Positions 25,469 to 35,974 of a stretch of 64,000 bases of DNA are shown here, in pieces. The position numbers and the translations under genes were made by a program. Position 1 is the first letter of the stretch. Every line of letters starts with the position of its first letter. Origin of the DNA: Diphasiastrum complanatum (taxonomy: Eukaryota > Streptophyta > Lycopodiopsida > Lycopodiales > Lycopodiaceae). Under the pieces are notes generated by a model that did not search any database, was not told the DNA's origin, and saw nothing but the letters and a program-made list of their open reading frames with translations. The DNA is taken from assembly GCA_029204225.1 (NCBI GenBank), contig CM055100.1:58046345-58110344 (forward strand), in the 5' to 3' direction.

Positions 25469-26490
25469 AGAGCTAGAGACTGAAGAGAGGTCGTTGATGA
25501 TTGAGCAGAGTAGAGAGAGCGCAGAGCTAGAGATCGGTCAAGATCCATATCAAGCAATCCATAGAAGGATAGCCGAATGGTTGTATTGATGATCAGACTA
25601 GTGATGAGCAGAGTTGATGATGTGATGTGTATTGTTGCATAGGGTTGTAAGGACTATTGTCATTGGAATCAGAACCTTTGGAATACTTCTTATCAGATCC
25701 ATGCACCATCTATTGTTCATAATTGTGTGATGAATGTTTGTGGGATTCTGAGATTAGTCAAGAATGATTACAAGTGAGAATTGGAGTTTGTTTGTTGTAT
25801 GAATTTAAGATTGTAGTATTGGAACTATAGATATGCTATTTGTGACTGTAGAATTTGTTGATGAATGTTAGTGAGTAAAACTTATCTGAGTCACTCGTGA
25901 TGACAGGTCGGAGCTACAATGTTGAATGCTTAGAATAAGTTTGTGAATTATGATTGCCATGTTCCACATTTTATGGAAATATTGTTGAATCGAGGAGTAA
26001 TAGAATTAGCCATTCCTTCAGTTGTTTGAGTTAGAGTGAATGGTAGTTTGATTAGGAAGTGACCAGAGGCTCGTGAGTGAGTGGAGCGTTCGGCATAGCC
26101 ATATGATTGGTTAACCGAAGCTCTGTACCTGACAGTTGGCTGGATACAGAGAGGAGATGTTCATTCAACATTTGGCACCATTGCGACTTGCTTACATTTA
26201 CACAATACGATTAGCTTTCAATAGCCATGTTTGTCGCCTTTGATTTTACACTTGTTTCATTTTCGATTTTTTCAGCATATGCTTCGCAATTCTTTTGATT
26301 TCCATTCTAATCATCTTTTGTCTGTGCAGTAACTTTTTTTCAATTAACCGACTATTTTCTAGCCCCACTTGACCCACTTGTTTCACGCCCCACATTACCC
26401 GCCATTTTTTAAACTTTTTTTTTATCACACCTTTTCACCCACACAACCACAACCCTCATCCCAAACACTCTCTTTGTGGGGACAATAGGC

Positions 26491-26512
26491 AAGTAGTATT
26501 ATCATACTACTT
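26491..26512 (+). repeat. Perfect 9-bp stem, 4-nt loop hairpin
   Basis: aagtagtat (26491-26499), loop tatc, then atactactt (26504-26512). The stem is perfect but AT-rich, and no terminator-like T-run or known origin motif surrounds it. It lies 11 bp before an ATG at 26523. Confidence 0.6.
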
Positions 26513-26522
26513 CGTACTTACC

Positions 26523-26740
26523 ATGGATACTGACAATTAAGAAGAATGGTATCTCCCTGATCCGCACCTTCTAAATGAACAGCCTGAATCAAGTCAGCAG
26601 CCAAGACCACAATTAGGATTTGTCATACATGGTCCAAAAAATAGACAATATGTAGGAAGATATGATGATGGGCCTATAAGATTATCTCCTAGACGAAGAT
26701 CACCTGTGTTTGAACGAAGGACTCATGGATATACATGAAA
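26523..26740 (+). pseudogene. Unrecognised short frame in the spacer
   Basis: A plus frame from ATG 26523 meets a TAA after five codons. It then stays open for about 65 codons of protein-like composition (WYLPDPHLLNEQPE, NRQYVGRYDDGPIRLSPRRR) to a TGA near 26738. I do not recognise it. The basic Arg-rich end and the early stop suggest a small decayed element or leader; function unknown. Confidence 0.2.
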
Positions 26741-26881
26741 GCATGGCTCAACTCTTCTTTATCAAAATGGAAGCGAAGCAATCATACGCTGTACAGCTTT
26801 GGGGTTTACATTTACGGCTGTTTGAAACAAGCAATGGCACAATAAGAATAGTCAATTCCTTCCACTATACAGCATTAGAAC

Positions 26882-27856
26882 TCATCTTCCAACTTCTACA
26901 GCTGCAAAGGCTTCCAATTCAACGGAGCTGTGAGATCCTTGATTGGATCTTTTGTGCTTGGGGACTGAGGCTAATTCAGCGTTCTTCATAATCTCGATGT
27001 TTGAAATGCCATCTTTATGATCCAAAGGTAAGTATTGAGTCCTGGCTTTGAGATAATTAACCATGTAAGAATACAGCGTCAAGGTGAAAATCACAACGGT
27101 TGCCAGATACCAGTTAAACTGCAGATTCGCTAAGGCTTTGGCTCTCATTTCAGTCATATGGTCTTTGCATCTTACCACCTTATGATCGTTCTCGTTGTTC
27201 ATCTTACAACCTTTAGGTGTAAATGCTGGAATCCAGAGCACGAGGCCCATCTGTATGAACCAGCACCCTTGGAAAAACACGGCCATGGAACGCACCAATG
27301 CAACCAGAATGCTTTGAGGAGCTGCTATTTCCAAGAGGGTGCAACATAAGCAGACAAAAATAATGAGCTGCAAAAGCCAGTGATACTGCCCCTCAAGCCC
27401 CATGTGATCAGCCGAATGAAGGTGAAACAATAAAAGTTCTTGGGAGAAGGCAAATGCAGCCACAACATGGAGGAGTCCGTATGGAACTTGCATTGGCGAA
27501 CGAGATGCACATAGAGCTACCGTTGCATAGATCAGGAAAAATAAAGAGATGGAGGAGTGTTCGAAGTTGTTGAGATGCTCCGAAGGTATGGACCAATCAT
27601 CTGCCAGAGGTTGATGCTTCTCAGGGCAGATGAATAGCTCAGCTGCAATAGAAAAAGATGATCCAAATATGATCAGATATAGCTCCAAAAACTTAACTTT
27701 GCCCTTCGCCTTGATGGGGAACCACGGCCTAGTTTCAAAATCCCAGGAACAAGAAATCTCCCACAATCACTTCAACACTCAAAATATAAAACCTAAACAA
27801 ATCAAATAAAAGAAAGAAGGTGCCAATAGGAGAACCAAAGACCCCTCGTGTTTCAT
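26882..27856 (-). pseudogene. DUF716/TMEM45-like multispanning membrane protein, two TGA codons in the N-terminal part
   Basis: An uninterrupted 294-codon minus frame (27766-26882) matches the plant DUF716 family along its length. Diagnostic stretches are RPWFP, KFLELYLIIFGSSFSIAAEL, CPEKHQPLADDW, HLNNFEHSSISLFFLIYA, FAFSQELLLFHLHSADHMG, LEGQYHWLLQ, FFQGCWFIQMGLVLWIP and FTPKGC, with about six hydrophobic segments. The frame has no ATG at its left edge (it opens at TTG). Upstream, in the same frame, an ATG at 27856 starts MKHEGSLVLLLAPSFFYLI, which aligns in spacing with the family's N-terminal membrane segment. TGA stops at 27779-27781 and 27767-27769 separate the two parts. Both are one base from TGG. 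Either it is recently inactivated, or an unseen exon supplies the start. It is the only host-like gene inside the inverted repeat. Confidence 0.82.
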
Positions 27857-28572
27857 GGTGCCATAAACTTGAAGTCTCTAGAAGGAATTGAAAAATTGAA
27901 AAATTGAAAAATTCAAGAAACTGTTACAGATCAAAGTGAAACAAATCAACAAAGTTTAGTCAAAATAAAAGCGAATCCAGACATGTTTGGTTTTGTAGAG
28001 GCTGCAATTGTGTCTAAAGCAGAGATGATGATAGCATAAGCTAAGCAAATCAGCAAGAGGAAGACGCTTCCAAAAGAGAAGGAAGCAGCAGTGATGCATC
28101 CATGGATGATGGATGATGTAATTGAAGATTCGAAGAAACTTTTGCTGATCCAACATAAAATAAAATAAACCAAACAATTGTCACACCTTAGCAGACGTCA
28201 GCCGCCAGCCCCGCCCACATTGTTGTGCATTGCTCGAAAAACATGGATCGGGAATCGGTGCTGGGAATCTGGTCGTGATCATATATATATATAGATTGTA
28301 GCCTTCAATGTAAAGTGATTGGAGGATGGATCTAGTTTCCTTTAGGCTTTCACCCAATGGGCAATGGGCCATGGGCCAGGGCATACCCTACAAATATGTC
28401 GTCATAGAATGAGAGGTTTGGTTCAAATTCACTACCACCATTACAACATGCTTGCGCCACAAATTACGTTACGTAGTTTTCACATTGGGCCTGACGTGAA
28501 AATTATCAACACATCCTCTCATCATCATCTAGCTGCAATTGAAAATTATCAACACGTACTCTCATCATCTAG

Positions 28573-28918
28573 GTGCAATCTAAAGTGAGAATCATCTTTG
28601 AGAAGTTTGAAACCTACTCCGACAGGCACCCTATTGATGCTTTCATTCCCCTAGCAATTGTGAGACTTATGGCACCTTGCATTGACGCTTTGAGGAATTT
28701 CTTCGCATGTGTTCTCATCAGGCGGCTGAGCGCGCGTCAAGGTATTCCAGGTTCTATTCTCGTGGCTTCTTTCAAACAACGTATTTCCATTGCCCTGCAA
28801 CGTGCTCACGCCCTTTCAATCCTACAACATGCCACCGTGGCTGGGTCTACTACATCTCATCTCCCTTCATTGGCCGACTCACCAACTCTTCACTTTTCTG
28901 ATCAGCTGTAGTCAGTTG
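28573..28918 (+). pseudogene. C-terminal fragment of the zinc-finger RT family (right arm)
   Basis: The plus frame carries DRHPIDAFIPLAIV before the arm edge and then APCIDALRNFFACVL, ASFKQRISIALQRAHALSI and ...FSDQL. The pre-edge residues also fit the family, so the RT sequence here runs continuously across 28671, unlike the left arm. It lies about 2.9 kb upstream of, and on the same strand as, the N-terminal and RT part at 31816, so the domain order is C-terminus first. It is probably the tail of a neighbouring copy in tandem. Confidence 0.75.
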
Positions 28919-29304
28919 GCAGACTCCCACTAACATCATCATAGTTTTTGCACCTTCATTTTTAATGCCAAGATTTGGATTAATCCTAGTTTTATTGCAA
29001 GCTTCACTCTTGTTTGAGCTTACATTTGCTTAATCTTCCCCTTCGGGGTGTATACATCTTTTTCATCAATGTATCTACTAGTTTTTTCTATGAATAAATG
29101 CACCAGGGTATTTTTTTCTTCTACTTCCTTGACATTTCTTGCTAACATGGGCTAAGGTGGATAATCTTCACACCGTGCTTGGCACACTGCCAAAATAATC
29201 AACACGTCCACCACACAAATTAAGCCAAATCGTTTTAAAACCTGGCACATTATGAACTAGGTAGCAGGCGTGAGGCGCAGGCCCGCTACTTTGTGTAGCA
29301 TGCA
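28919..29304 (+). other. 3' flank of the RT fragment, no gene
   Basis: Non-coding, T-rich, with an aataaatg near 29095 that could be a polyadenylation signal for the RT fragment. Same sequence as in the left arm. Confidence 0.4.
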
Positions 29305-29587
29305 ACTTTTACATGGTAGTAGGCCTGCTCACGGCCTGCTATCGGGGGTAATTGGCCCTTCAATTGAAGGCCAATTGAATATGGCTCTTTTACATGGTAG
29401 TAGGCTTGTTGACGGCCTGCTATCGGGCGTAATTGGCCCTTCAATTGAAGGCCAATTGAATATGGCTCTGAACACAGATGTTCAAAGCCTATGAATATGG
29501 CTGCTTTTACATGGTAGTAGGCCTGCTCACGGCCTGCTATCAGGGCGTAATTGGCCCTTCAATTGAAGGCCAATTGAATATGGCTCT
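29305..29587 (+). repeat. Three tandem copies of a palindrome-containing unit of about 80 bp
   Basis: Units start at about 29306, 29387 and 29504. Each runs from ttttacatggtagtaggc through cggcctgctatc to ggcccttcaattgaaggcc and ccaattgaatatggctc. The spacing to the third unit is larger because it includes an extra acacagatgttcaaagcc stretch. The core ggcc(c)ttcaattgaaggcc is nearly self-complementary. The left arm has one unit (about 24715-24800), so the array expanded, or contracted there, after duplication. The repeated LLSGVIGPSIEGQLNMAL peptide is a by-product. Confidence 0.85.
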
Positions 29588-31815
29588 AACACACAGATGT
29601 TCAAAGCCTATGAACATTCAACGCTCGTCCGCTATCACTCCTCATGCCAATTACAGAAATAATCAGCACATTTTCTCCCTGTAGCCAACATTGCAGCATT
29701 GGGAGAAAGGGAGAAAGTGGAGGGGTCTCCGAATCTAAGGCCCTTTCGTTGGGGAAGCGCCTTCAGCATAGGGGCGATAGGCCCGAACTTTTCTTACTCT
29801 AAAATATCTTTTTGAACCTTTTCATATTAAATATTTTAAAAAAATTGCATTCGCCTACTATATTGTAAACTACTATATTTGTATGTTTATAAATTAACAT
29901 GTACATATAATTGTAAAACTTTCTTATTATTATTATTGCTAGCGAAGTTTACCTGCCCGCCCAAGCGGGCAAACGCTTTTGAAAATGTTTTGTTTAGGGA
30001 GGGCCCTCCCCTCCCACAGGCTCGAGCCCGAGTGCGACGAGCAACTCACGCCCTCCCCTCCCATAGGCAGAGCGTGACGTTTGCCCCGCCCACTTGGGGT
30101 AGACCTTCTGATTTTTGAAATTATGCGTTTTTATGTCTGGCTTTTGTCGTAGTCAGAGTGAATAGTCCATTGTCAAGCACTCAACAACTCACTTGTGCTC
30201 TAAATATTAAGTGGCATGTGTTTTAACATGTTTGTGCTCTTTATTATTAGTTGCTCTAAATGAAAATTTTGTGCATAGAGAGCCACTACAGAGCACAACC
30301 TATCATGTATCTCTAAGCAACTTGTGGCTAGAAATTTCTAATTTTGCATTGTTCAACCTGGACCTACTATCCTCCAAATATTAAGTGGCATGTTGATGAA
30401 GGCCTGCAATCCTCTACTAGAGGTTAGAATTTCTGTATCCACTTAGTCACATCAATGAGGAGATACAAGAGGAAATATATTCTTAGACCTGCTCAAAGAC
30501 AATTAATTTATCCTCTTCAGTTATAATAACCAAATTATGGAATTTAAAGCCTTATGGAAGCCTTATGGATGCTCTTGATTCCAGCCCATCTTCAATGGCA
30601 AAGTAAAATGATTGATTATTATATATGGCATTAGTGAAGAGCTTATGATGTAGATGGTAACTGGCAAAGGAATAGTAAGGGAGCACTTTAAGTAGATGGC
30701 GCTCTTACGAGGTTTTCATGCTGGAGTAAAGAAGAGTGTTGTCAATCTGGAAGCTTAAGATTTAGTCTATTTAACAAGCTCTCTAAAGTGATATAGATCT
30801 AGCTCGTCCGTTGGATCAGAGGTCAGAACTGGCGACAGAGGGATCACGATTCTTATTCATGCAACAAACAACAGGACTCCGCACTGCTCTACTCTATCAG
30901 ATCTACAACAAAACCTTTTTTGAAACCACAATCCTCACAAAACGGATCTGGCATCTTTCTTCGGTAGGTTTTCTTGAAAAAGCGAAGAGCGCACCTTCAA
31001 CAACTTTTGGTGGAGCGCGCCAAGTTGTAGATACCTCTGCCCAATAAGTGACTATCTAGAGCCACTCCTCCAAGGTGCATGCAGGATCAAAAATAGGAGG
31101 AAAGAAGCCTCCACCAACCGCCATTAACATCCTTCACTGCTGACAGACCTCTTGTAGCCCAGGAAGGATAAATTTTTGGCTTCCACCAGTTTTCACTCTT
31201 ATGCTTTAACACTTATCTAAAGGCAAGAATATTCAATAGATTCAGCACTTTTCATATTTGCATATAACGAAATCACCTCTGAGAGACTCGATCTTGCCAA
31301 CATCTAATCACAGAAGCAAGGGATCCCACAGCTAGCAGGCTCTTGGCAAGAAATCTGAGTTCTTGAGAATCAAGAAGCCAGAAGTTCATGCAAAAAACAA
31401 GAAAAGACATATTCAGTCCAACCGATCAGTAGTTAATTTTCAGCAAAAATTTCAGGGGATTCTCCAACGTCCTGCCTCCGGTGATATCCTTCTTGGTGAT
31501 TGAGCGAATAATTGCATGCAATTCATGGTACTTTGTTTCTGAAATAATACAAATATTCCAGTCACTTTTTTGAAGAAAAAGTAGAACCTACATCATTTAG
31601 AAGAAAAGAGAAGACGTATCTGCAGTAGTTCGATTGCTAAATTGGTGACAATATAAAGTGGATTGGCAAGTGAACCGTGAGCAGATTTCCAATCGGCTTT
31701 TTCCTCCCCAACACTTTTCATTTTTGAATATAACGGAATCAACTCTGGGAGACTTTAAAAAACAATATCTTTGGAGATTTTGAAGACATTATAAGGGAAA
31801 TTATTCTTATTTTCA
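29588..31815 (+). other. Inter-element stretch of the right arm, no gene
   Basis: Mirror of 22470-24700. No recognisable coding; the 78-codon frame 30811-31047 (MDQRSELATEGS...) is unrecognised. The GC-rich unit duplicated in the left arm occurs once here, near 30000-30080. Confidence 0.45.
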
Positions 31816-34535
31816 ATGAATGATTGCAATGCGGGCGTTCACAGTATGGATCAAAATGCAATTCAACACAAAATGAGTGCAAATCAACACAAAAAGAGAC
31901 CTACTTCACCATCCCTTCCATTTCCACCCCTCTCTAATCGTCCTCGCCATGAATCACCCTTTGTTGCATCTCTTCCTTTGCCTACACCGTATCGTCTCCC
32001 ACATATTCGCTCTTCTGTTTCTTCTTCTCCTTCGTCATCCTCGTAGAGTCCTGTACCTCCACCCTCCCGTGTACCTTGTCCAAGATGCGGATGTTTATAT
32101 ATGAAGAGCGCAGGCCTTTCCAGGCATCAAAATGCTTCTACTGCCTTCCAACAACGAGCTTCCCTTTTAGAATCTCCCCAAATTCCACATCCTGCTCCAC
32201 TTTCTCCTCCCCACTCAAGTTGGGCTCGGGCTCGCAATCTTGATATTTTGGGCTCCTTTTATCTTGGTTTCCCTTGATCTCGCCTTTAAGCCCGCATTTC
32301 TACAGCCCTTTTCCTTTATATTCAAAGAGCTCTTCGACTACCTTTGATCCGTTTAGCTACCAACCCTTCTGATATCGCGGCTTGCCATATTTTTTTGCTC
32401 TTTCTACTTTGGTGTTTGCCTCTTCCTCCTAGAGGCGGTGAAGCAGGTAATCGAAAAATGCGTAATAGAATTCGGCGTTTCATGTCAAGTGATTGGAAAA
32501 ATTTACAAGAGGAACTTTTCCTTCGTTGCAATGCACTTGCAGCAAAACAGGAGTTTAAGTCAGGCTCCGACTCAGGATCCATTCCTATTCTAGTCGTCTA
32601 CGTCATCGTGTTTTGCTTGGACAAGCTGGTGAATTTTCTTGTTCCATCAGTTTCAGCAACACCTTCTACAACTATTCAGGCATTGGAACAACTCCATCCC
32701 CATTCTAGTGATACTCTTCCTTTATTTGTCGAAGACTTTCAGCCTGACTCCGATCTTCAACTTGCAGAAGCTCATTTTATGAAACCTTTTCTACGTTGTT
32801 CTCGCCTCTCGACTGGTGGACCTTTAGGAATGGTTTTTGAGCATCTTCGTAATGGTTTTTCTCCAGATCATTCTGCTCTGCTAGTGGCTTTGATCTTCTC
32901 TTCAAGGTGTGCTCTTTCATTGCATCTGGGCACATCCTGCCTTCAGTTGCTCATATTTTAGGTGTTGCTCGTCTCTTAGCATTGGATAAGGTTTCTTGTG
33001 GTGTGCGTCCAATTGCAGTGGGGGAATGTATATACAGGTTGGTGACAAGGGCACTCTGTTTCCAGTTTCAAGAAGCAATTCATGCTCACATTTTTCCATT
33101 TCAATTTGGGTGTGCTACTCCCGGCGGTTGTGAGACAGTCGTTCATGCTTTACAGGCTATTTTGGATATTCATCCTGACTGGGTAGTATTGCAAGTTGAT
33201 GTTGCTAATGCTTTCAACTCAGTTTCTCGAGCGGCTATCTCAAGAACTTCGTGGTGCTCAGGATGCACTTGCCATGCTCATTCCTTTTGTGTGGAGCTTC
33301 TATTCAAAAAGTTCTCCTTTATACTTTAGTCATGCTTCTCGTGCTGGTGACGTTACCGTCATTTTTTCTGCTGAAGGAACTCGATAAGGGGATCCCTTGG
33401 GTGGTCCTCTCTTTGCTTTGGCACATTATCGCGCATTGCGTGCTACAACTTCAGCTTTTTCGTCATGTTTATTCCCCTCTATTGCGGATGATACTCATAT
33501 TGTGGGGCCTGCTAGTGAAGTCGTCCCTTCTTTTTTGCATTTCTTAGCTCAACTTTCTTCTATTGGACTTACAGTGAACAGGTCTAACTGCGTTCATTGG
33601 TGCCCAAAAGGCCTTCCAGCTGATATTTCCTTACCTGAAGGTTTCATTGCTCCTCATCTTGGAATTAAGGCATTGGGTGTCCCCTTTGGTTCTTCTGGAT
33701 ATGTCAATTCTTTTAAGCGGGAAGCTCTGGATAAATTTGCTCGACATTTTGATTTGTTGCCAAAGCTTGGAAATTCTCAGGTTGCATTTGGAATTCTCAC
33801 TCAATGCTTTGGTCAACGTCCTAGCTATCTTCTACGTTGCGTATCTCCTTCACCTGATGTATTATCCTTACTTCGAGATTTTGATGATACTTTACTGGGT
33901 GTATTTGGTCGTCTTTTGAAGCCAGAAACCTTTGACACAAGTGAAGGTCAGTTTCCTAAATGACCAATTTCTCTTCTTGCCTCTTCTGGTGGTGTTGGCC
34001 TAGTATCTACTACTTGCATTGCACCAACTACCTCTATTGGAAGTTGGGCTCTTGTGGCCTCTGCACTAGTCTCCAGGTTTCAACAGAGTAACCAGCCTCT
34101 TCTTCTTGATACGGTGGCTCGTGTGGAGACTGGCAATTTTGCTTTTCAACAAGCTCTATGCACTGCTCAAGATTTACTTCCACCACTTGTACAGCCTTTT
34201 GTGCCTCTCTTCGAATCTTTGGTGACAAATCAGCAACGAGTTTTTCAGAAGACTATTATGGAGCATCTTCACTCTTATTCCTTTGGTCAACTTATAGAAG
34301 ATTCACCTTCTGATGCAGTTTGAGCTCGTCTTCTTTCTTGTGCAGGTCCAGGTGCAGGGGCTTGGCTGGTTGCACGTCCAGTTCTTCCACTATTGCGAGT
34401 TAAAAATGACTTGTTTATAACTGCCCTTCGAACCAGATTGGGACTTCCACATCCAATGTTAATTGGTATCTCTAAGTGTTCATGTGGGCATGCGTTGGAT
34501 TCCTTAAGTACTCATCTTATGCAGTGTCCCTCAAG
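31816..34535 (+). pseudogene. Zinc-finger reverse-transcriptase element, longest copy (right arm)
   Basis: From ATG 31816, one frame (with TAG, TGA and TAA interruptions) gives a Ser/Pro-rich head and a C2H2-like finger CPRCGCLYMKSAGLSRHQN at 32077-32133. It continues to PPRGGEAGNRKMRNRIRRFM and LSTGGPLGMVFEHLR (to about 32890). After a frameshift, 32907-33240 gives LLALDKVSCGVRPIAVGE, CATPGGCETVVHALQ and WVVLQVDVANAFNSVSR (motif A). After another shift comes EGTR, a stop where Gln is expected, DPLGGPLFALAHYRALR (motif B) and FPSIADDTHIVG (motif C, ADD kept). One frame then runs to a C-terminal zinc-binding CSCGHALDSLSTHLMQC, with TGA at 33961 and 34321. Homology to the family ends near 34530. 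Dead, but the best template for this family here. Confidence 0.85.
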
Positions 34536-34591
34536 TGGAGTGCTTGGATCTTGGGTTGAGGATCAAATGGGAAATAAACCCACTACAATTT

Positions 34592-34610
34592 TGGCACCAT
34601 TTCCGGGGAG
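34592..34610 (+). other. Degenerate gypsy primer-binding site and LTR end
   Basis: ttggcaccatttccggggag closely parallels the site at 10153-10172 (TGGCGCCGTTGCCGGGGA). The short stretch before it (cactacaatt) would be an LTR end. It replaces the expected C-terminal continuation of the RT element, so a gypsy fragment joins the RT element at about 34535. This region is absent from the left arm. Confidence 0.5.
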
Positions 34611-35974
34611 CTACGAAAAAAAGGTCAGTTTACAACATTTTTGGTTGACGGTTAGCTTGCATTAGAAATCTTGTTTTGGCATGAATAGTGTTAAAATTGC
34701 ATTTTAGAGTTAAATTTGAAGTAATTTTGTCTGATTTGAGTGGACTTTCTTGTTTGAAATCTAATTAGATTGTTGAGTAGGAGAAGCTATTCATATCACC
34801 ATTCTTAAGATCCATCTGGATCTGAGAAATCAGAAAAAACAACAAAAACCGATCAAATCTGTCAGATTTTGGTGAAAATGAGGCAAAATTGTCATTGGAG
34901 CTGATAACTTTTTGCCCTCTTTTAGAAAACGCTCATCGAGTTTCTGGCACCTTCGGTTTTGCTCACAAAACCTTCACTTTCAAGGGCAAACATTCCTTCC
35001 CAACAGATTTGCATAAACCAAAAAACACTCAAAACCCTAAAAAATACCAAAAAAGAACCTTCGTCCAAATCATTGTGCATAGGTGTGATTTAGATCTATC
35101 TATTGCCAGGTCGGTGAACGTTAATTCCAATAATAGAAGGTCAAAGTGACTGTTCATCTAGTGGTTGGTAATTTTTTGTGAAGAATTTAATGCCTTTTTA
35201 CAAAATTATCAGTTTTCTCAAAAGAACCTTCACCTGAAACCTTTGCCAAAGTTTGTGTCAATCTGATTTACTATTTTGGTTCATCAATGAGTTTGGCGAA
35301 CGATAAGCAGAGGCCACATGTCATATTGATCTATTTTTGTAAAAAAAGACTCTTTTTTGCAAAAATAACAGTATTATATTTGTAACATTCGCCGAAACCT
35401 TCACTAGAACGTCTGTAAATACTATTTATAGTAAGTTCTCATTTTTGAGTTCAACAAACGTTATTATTACCAGGACCTTGAAAATTTTCTATTTTTCCCC
35501 TCGCCAAACTGCAAAAATTGCACTGCTTGTCTATCAGAACCTTCACCAATTCTATCCTAGTCTTATGTGACCCAGATATTGATTTCCTAGATGAATTCAT
35601 TTAGTTGAGTTCATAACTGATATCTTGGTGACCATTGAGTTATCCACAGTTTGGATGTCAATTGGGTCTGTTAATTGATAGAAGCTTGTCCCTAGAGTTA
35701 ATGCTCTTGGATCCATAGAGATTCGAAGCTTATCATTAACCTGAAAGGATTAAAATGTAATGATGAACCATGTTAATTCTTCTGTTTAGATCATTGGATC
35801 AAGTGTGGATTGTGGTATCCATCTGATTGGCATGACTAGTCATCCAAATAAATGGATTCTCCACTATGGGAACAAGAGATAATATCCTATATGGATTATA
35901 GGACAACTAGATGACCAATGGATCTCTAGAACATCAAGACGATTAAGGGTTTTTTGGAAAGAAAAGCTGATGGT
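34611..35974. other. Right-arm-only block, no gene
   Basis: Remainder of the 1822-bp block missing from the left arm. AT-rich; one 86-codon plus frame (34889-35149) is unrecognised. Could be a gypsy leader region following the primer site. Confidence 0.4.

Larger units (their letters stand above)
25469..28670. other. Single-copy spacer of the giant inverted repeat
   Basis: The 3.2 kb between the arms. I found no mirrored partner for it. It holds the DUF716-like gene (26882-27856, minus), a hairpin at 26491-26512 and a short decayed plus frame at 26523-26740. The remainder (25560-26460 and 27860-28570) shows no credible coding. Confidence 0.8.

Noticed and set aside
26491-26512. Hairpin as a replication origin of a small circular virus
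   Set aside because: The loop lacks the conserved nonanucleotide and no Rep gene is nearby.
26710-26991. 93-codon plus ORF overlapping the DUF716 gene end
   Set aside because: Antisense to well-conserved DUF716 coding; no independent support.
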